Source: Phalacrocorax aristotelis (lineage: Eukaryota > Chordata > Aves > Suliformes > Phalacrocoracidae). From it: a DNA stretch of 64,000 nucleotides. The notes beneath the pieces are model-generated. The model saw nothing but the letters and a program-made list of their open reading frames with translations. It made no database searches and had not been told where the DNA came from. Of this stretch, positions 58,431 through 64,000 are shown in pieces. The stretch lies in assembly GCF_949628215.1 (NCBI RefSeq), contig NC_134279.1, positions 77,878,830-77,942,829 on the forward strand. The letters are read 5' to 3'. Position 1 is the stretch's first letter, and each line of letters opens with the position of its first letter. The translations under genes were made by a program, and so were the position numbers.

Positions 58431-61400
58431 AAATAGTCTGAATACTAAGGGAAAGTGACATATAGGATTGTCTTGTGCTTTTTATTCCTTAGCCATCTGC
58501 TTGTAGCCAGTGTTGGAGACAGAACAGTTGTCTGGACAGACCTTTGCTCTGAACCAAACTAGCCATTTTCATCTTCTTAACTATGAGATCTCATTACAAT
58601 GTGTCATTTTAAGGAGGCCATTTGCTACAAAACTCCACATCTATTTCCTCTGGAACACTATTAGTTTTCCAATTATCTCATTCTTTAAGGCAGAACACTT
58701 AAATCTTTCTTAGCTCCTGGCCTTGCACAAGGACATTTATCCCAAGAATGGACGCTGGGGTTCTTCATAGCTCTCCCAGCATCTCTGTCTTCTGCACCAC
58801 AGACAGTGAGAGAAAAGGGCAGGGTCCAACTCTTTCATGTGGTTACCATTGCATAGAGAAAGAATCTGTTTTCTAGGTGTGTATTCATTCAGGATATAGG
58901 TGATATATACACATGAGCTGCCTATGGCTTTCCAACCTGTGCCTCCAGTTGTGTGAGCTGGAAGATGATGTGTTGGAGATGGTTTGAGCTTCATGTGGTT
59001 CCAGCCCTTCAGGGCAGTACCACCCAGCCCTGCAGGCTCCGTGTCCACATCCCTGTCTGCTCGTGGTGGGACAGGATTCTTTCCACAGCCCTTTGGGACT
59101 CTCCCTTGCTCAATTCGCAGCGATGAGTGGCACAGGGAAGGGAGAAAGGGCTATATGACCAGCTCCTCCATGGCGTGCCCACCTGTAAATGACACCACTG
59201 AGGATGCTATGGCCATCTTTGGTGTATCACACCCCTTCATACCTCCAGCAGGGAGCATTGGAGCAATTCTCCTGGGAACCTGAGGAAGACACCTTTGGTG
59301 CTGGGAGAGGGTGGAGAAGGCAGGTGAGTTTTTCCTGTCTCCATTTTACAGTCTGGGGCACCCTGGATGCCTCTTGGAAGAGGGATAATGACCAGGAAAG
59401 ATGTTTGGCCATGGCCAGCTGGCTCAGTTTGTGCCCCAGCTTTGGGGAGGTGAGGAAGGACCCAGGTTTGGGGAGCAGGGGAATTTGCACGGCAGTAGCT
59501 GCCTTCCCCTGGCATCCCCTTGGGGATGGCAGCTTGCGCCCTGAGCAGTGGGATATTACCTATATTTCTAAATTAAATCAAAATTATTCTGGCTATGGTA
59601 GTGATGGGTGAGTCAGATTAAAACAAAATGACCTGAGGAAAGGCATATATTTTAGTAATGGCAGTTCCACTGCTGCTCTGACTCGTTTCCTCCTGCATCA
59701 AGATTACTTGAGACATATATTTTAATAACAGCAGGGTAATTTGCAGCTTGTTGCTCAGGGCAGGAATACACAATCCCAGCCCTCAGGAATATTTTGTCTC
59801 AATTTTTTTAAAGAGACTGCTAGTAAATATCCCAACTTGAATTTTGCATTCTGTGCTGATGTTAAGGTGTAATGTTTTGAAGCCCTGTGACTGGGTGTCA
59901 GCACAGCCCAGCACCTTCTCCCTGAGACATCAACCAGCAAGTTTACCTCGTGCTTATGCTAGACAGTGATTGCACCTTGAGCTTTGCTGAGGAACGGCAG
60001 TGGTTCTGCCTGTGACCCTGCCTGCAAGCCGGCTGCAGGGCCCCCCAGCAGCCCAGCACCTCCTCCCTTGGTGGTACCTGAGGAGATGTCAGGTATGGTG
60101 GGACTCGGCTGTGGTTTCTGTCACAGGCCTCACTGCGATGTGAAAGAGCAGCTCTCACCCAGCTCCTCCGAGGATGCTCTGTCTGTCCCCGGAGGCAGCT
60201 GCCCCACACCTAGGTTTTGTGGTGCATTTCACGCTGCCTGCACAGCCCGCAGCCCCGGCTCTCTGTGCGGGGAGGGAGCAACGGGAAACACGTTGGGCTG
60301 GATCACACGCTCTGGGCAAAGAGATGTCTCCTAAGCCACAGCCCTCCTCCCTGCCCAGCCTCACGGGGAGGGCGGTTTTCCTGGGGAGGGAGGTTGGTTG
60401 CACCCCAAATTTTGGTGCCCAACCTCCCATCTGGATGTTTTAACCGCGAGCAGAGAAGAAGAGCAGAAAAGCACAAGGTGGCTCGCACCTTGGGCTGGGT
60501 AAGGCTTGCTCCATCGTGCTTGCAGGGTGGAGGAAGGTGTGTGGGGTGGGACGGGACGTGGGCTGATTGCAGCAGGCAGGGGGCTGCTGGTTGGCACCGG
60601 CTTGTGGGCTCATCACTTTGCTTTGGAGGCATTCATTGCTCCCCATGCTCTACACGGGGAAATCAGGTGGTTTTTGGTGTTCCCCGGCAAAGAGCAAGCC
60701 TTTGAAAAACGTTGCAAAACTTCACTTGCAGATGCCCATGTTTCTGCAGGATCGGGTTTGCTGCTGCGTGATGCAGAGGCTCAGTCTGGTTTGGGCAAGA
60801 GGAAATGTAGCCCTTAATTATTGCCTGACTCAAAAAAAGCTGAGGGGACGAGCTCTTGGGCGCCTGCATCAGCCTGGCTGCCTGAGGGCTCCCAGCCCCT
60901 CCAAGGAGCTTTCAGAGAGGGTGGAGAGGTCTTTGCCATTTGAGCAGGTTTCCTTTTCATATTGACTGCCAGCTGCTTTCTGTGTCTGGTCTTAGGGTTT
61001 TTGGGTTTTTATGTTAAAGGAACTAAATAGGTTGGTTGTGTGAGGTCCCCATTGCAACAGCACATAGGTACGTTGTACCTGGCAGAGAAAAAACTTCTGC
61101 GCCGATGCCGTCATTGGGATTTTTTTGGAGTGTTTCACATCTGGTTTTAATTTATTAACTAGATCAGAAACTGCAAATATTAATAATTATATTCTCCTGC
61201 TTAAAAGTGTAATGCGGTCCCCCTTCATACACTTGTGTATCTTAACGGCTAAATGAGAAGCTGAATTTCAGTGGGAAAAATGAATATCTAGGGGAGCAAT
61301 ATTAAAACCCCTCTCCTGTTACAAATATTTAAAACATGGGGACAGTTTTGTTTCATGTGAAAGAACCACTGGTGCATAAACTCAGAGTAATCTTTCCTGT

Positions 61401-61480
61401 AACAAGGTGGTAGAGAAGCAAAACACATAGCATGTACAGATTTATTTTTAACTTGGTCTGATATCTGTTCCAATTAAATG
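58431..61480. other. CD8A upstream flank, middle part
   Basis: No gene recognised. A GC-richer patch at about 59.9-60.9 kb produces many overlapping open frames on both strands (up to 162 codons at 60,217-60,705), which is typical of composition and not of coding sequence. Confidence 0.55.
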
Positions 61481-62075
61481 AATCCTGGAATAACAAATAT
61501 TTGTATATAATTCCACAGAAGGTGCAGATCTTATCCTGACTGCATGAAATACAGATATATTGATATACACAAATATTTGTTATCTCAGCAAATATTTAAT
61601 TTCATAACCAGAAAAAATATTAAATAAAAATATAATCATATTAAGGAAACAATTTTATACAAATAAGAAAAGTAATATATTCCTATTTCTGGTTTATTGA
61701 ATTAAATGCGATGAAGTCCAGGGAAATATGAGCAAGAAGTACTTATGCTCCCTGAAGGTAGTTTTGTTCCCCAGTGTTTGGGGTTTTTTTAATAGGTATC
61801 TGTCAATCTATGTAACTGTCAATATATATATAATACTACTATATATAATACAATATAGCTCTAGATATATATGACACATAATATATAAACATAATCTATA
61901 TAATATGGTTATATATAATACATTTAAATGTAATGTATAATACATAAGTTATAACTATATTGACTATATTCTATATAATATATTTAACTGTAATATATGA
62001 GAGTTAGAAATTTTTTAATATAAATAACTGTCAATATATATGATACAATATTTCTGTGTTTAAGGTTCCTGTAAA
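61480..62075. repeat. AT-rich low-complexity block with TA-type repeats
   Basis: Dense TATA/ATAT text, with a repeated aactgtcaatatatat near 61,817 and 62,026 and repeated caaatatttg in the leading part. It looks like a decayed TA microsatellite or matrix-attachment-type DNA. Confidence 0.75.
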
Positions 62076-62990
62076 TTGTTTGATATACGAAATAGCAGCG
62101 TAGCCAGGTGAGCTGGTGTGTGCTGGGGTGGAGGCAGGCTTTTGTGCGTTGGGTGCTTCTGAAAGGCAGGGAAGAGTTGCCCGTGCCCCAGCTCAGCGGG
62201 TGTGCTCAGGGCTGTGCCTGCGCACTAATGGCATTCGCGAGAAGCAAGTAAAAACGGGGATGTTTGTTTTGCAGCTTCTGGGATGTATCTGGGTTTATGC
62301 AGTGGCAGAAAAAGGCATTTTGAAATTCCGATTTAACAAGTTTGGTCTGGATGCCTAGAAGTCCTGCTGTGAATCCGTTTGTCCTGCCAGGAGGAGGTAT
62401 TTAACAAGCAGCTACCATGCACGGAGCAGTTCTGGCCAAGGATAAATCAGAAGGAATTTAAACAGCACCCGTGGATATATGTCTCTCCTTTCCCTTTGCA
62501 CCAAATTCAAGTTTAATCATTTAATAGAGCTGTTACTCATCCTTTCTCCGTTAGCGTGTCCAACTCAGCTGCGTTTATGACTCTGCAAAGTTCTTTTTTT
62601 TATATATTCAGGAGCTTTAAAATCGGGTATAACTTCTGATCTCGTGTCACTGGCTTGTTGTCAGCTGAATGTTTTCAACCGCACCTGATCTATATTTACT
62701 TGTCTGTATTATAAAAACACAGGCCCTCGACATAAAACTGACCGGGCAGGTTAAAAGAATAAAGAAGAATTGGGCACTGCCAATATTAGATCAGCAACTG
62801 AGATATTCTGGAAAGACTGACATTGTTCTTTTTCAAGTGCATTTACAGAAGTCTTACAAAAATGTGAAGACTATTTACTGCAACGCCTGAAATACCTGTA
62901 TTTCTGCTCTGCTTTCTGTCCCTTGAATATTGTAATGCTTCTGAGATATGCATGCACTGTTTATTGAAAGAATAACGGTAGTCTTTTTTA
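62076..62990. other. Unannotated flank between AT-rich blocks
   Basis: No gene, RNA or repeat recognised. Open frames of 73-80 codons on the plus strand are unsupported. Confidence 0.5.
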
Positions 62991-63065
62991 TCATATAGAA
63001 TATATATTCTATATTCTCTATATAACTTTATATAAATATAGAATATAAAATAATATAAAATATTA
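62990..63065. repeat. AT-rich palindromic block
   Basis: Contains a perfect 20-bp palindrome TATAGAATATATATTCTATA at 62,994-63,013 and a further tatagaatata copy near 63,037-63,047 that can pair with it. A hairpin-forming TA repeat. Confidence 0.8.
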
Positions 63066-64000
63066 ACAACGGCTTATTGCAACATGTAATTTTTGACCTC
63101 TTTTACAGTTCCTTGCCCGATGGCTCGCGGGGGTGGGTGCAGCACAGGTAACACTTTGTACTTAAGCCCACAGATCTGCAAAACCCTCCTTGTCCTTTTC
63201 AAAGGCCTTCTGTCTTTGTTCAATTTTTAGCAGCGTCTCCTTTTGTCATTTAAGGTGACATCATTTATTAACCGCTCACGTGAGGGTTTGGAGTTATATA
63301 TGAAATCCTATTATTTTCCTTTCTAGGTATGGATGTTCCTTGCTGCAGGGAGGAGGGTGACAGCAGGAGATGGGAGAAGGCTGGTCCATCTTCCGAAGGA
63401 AACAAGGAATAAATTAGGGACTCTTATGTGTCACCCAGGTGACATATGGCAGGGGTGACGTTGCGATGGGTGATGCTCTAGCCTGTATCTCCCCCCCTCC
63501 ATGGATCTGGGCACTGTGCTATTAGCAGAGATGCACAGAAATATTTTCTCATTAGTTTTTGTGATGGAAGCATCCCTTTTCCCCCACATGCTGCAAAACA
63601 GCATCCCTGACCCTCGGCTGGTCTCGTTGTCGTGCTCTCAGCACAGTGACAAGGAAGGAAAGAAAACCAAAGAAGTTGCAGATATCAGGGACTGGGCTAA
63701 TTTTCTCAGACATAAAATAATATTTTTATTAGTGCTTCTGTTTCTCTCTGTTATATGCTCTGGGAAAACAGCCTGTGAAACAGGAGGTGATTTTTTTTCC
63801 ACCATCTCTTGCATTTGTAAAACCTGCTGCTAAAATCTCTCTAAAGTTTTCTGCCGTAAAACACCCTATTGATGATTATAGGAATTACTACAATTTTTTC
63901 ATTGTTTCCATTGCTAAACTGCCCAAACCTGTGTTTCAACAGGACAGGTAGCATCCTTGACCGTTGCTGTACTTTCCTGTTTTAACTGCACACAGATGAC
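63066..64000. other. Right-edge flank
   Basis: No coding exon recognised. A 110-codon plus frame at 63,501-63,833 has a hydrophobic stretch (IIFLLVLLFLSVICSG) but no family resemblance or splice context that I can support. Confidence 0.5.

Noticed and set aside
59285-59320. J-like FGxG text (DTFGAGRG) on the plus strand
   Set aside because: An isolated four-residue match without a V domain or recombination signal nearby.
60217-60705. 162-codon plus-strand open frame, with overlapping frames on the other strand
   Set aside because: The patch is GC-rich, so stops are rare on both strands. The translations resemble no family and are full of low-complexity residues.
63109-63147. Possible 39-nt plus-strand exon (tttacag|...|gtaaca, reading FLARWLAGVGAAQ)
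   Set aside because: Splice-like ends occur often by chance; no neighbouring exon or matching family was found.

Overview
This is nuclear DNA from a bird. Three things point there: a 5'-truncated CR1 LINE typical of avian genomes (about 7.69-8.52 kb), the gene order RNF103 - RMND5A - CD8A known from amniotes (human 2p11 and its avian counterpart), and a CD8A cytoplasmic tail of the avian type (TRRRRCRCKRP). I cannot name the species from sequence alone. Genes are split into exons, so almost all long open frames in the window are noise. The genes below were assembled from splice sites, reading phase and protein similarity recalled from memory.

Layout. (1) 1-3.3 kb: the 5' end of RNF103 on the minus strand, coding exons 1 and 2 only, with a CpG-island promoter at about 2.3-3.65 kb. 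The rest of the gene lies off the left edge. (2) 3.65-8.7 kb: intergenic, with a small CR1 relic and a longer CR1 3' end. (3) 8.7-34.7 kb: complete RMND5A on the plus strand, nine coding exons giving exactly 391 codons plus stop, with a CpG-island promoter carrying a perfect palindromic RFX X-box. Its 3' UTR runs to about 35.4-36.3 kb. (4) 36.3-45 kb: the convergent intergenic interval, containing a 754-bp solo LTR with a 5-bp target duplication. (5) 45.8-52.2 kb: complete CD8A on the minus strand, six coding exons and 232 codons, including a 31-nt micro-exon and a 55-nt terminal coding exon. (6) 52.2-64 kb: the upstream flank of CD8A. I found no coding exon there. It holds an old degenerate CR1 copy of the pre-avian amniote type (about 57.73-58.43 kb) and an AT-rich, palindrome-bearing block (61.5-63.1 kb).

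The three genes do not form one pathway. RNF103 is an ER-membrane RING E3 ligase, RMND5A is the RING-type catalytic subunit of the GID/CTLH E3 complex, and CD8A is the T-cell co-receptor alpha chain that binds MHC class I and recruits Lck. Their proximity is conserved synteny. I see no prokaryote-type system, CRISPR array, tRNA or rRNA. The most useful results are the full splice models of RMND5A and CD8A, the solo LTR boundaries, the ancient CR1 relic and the RFX site.
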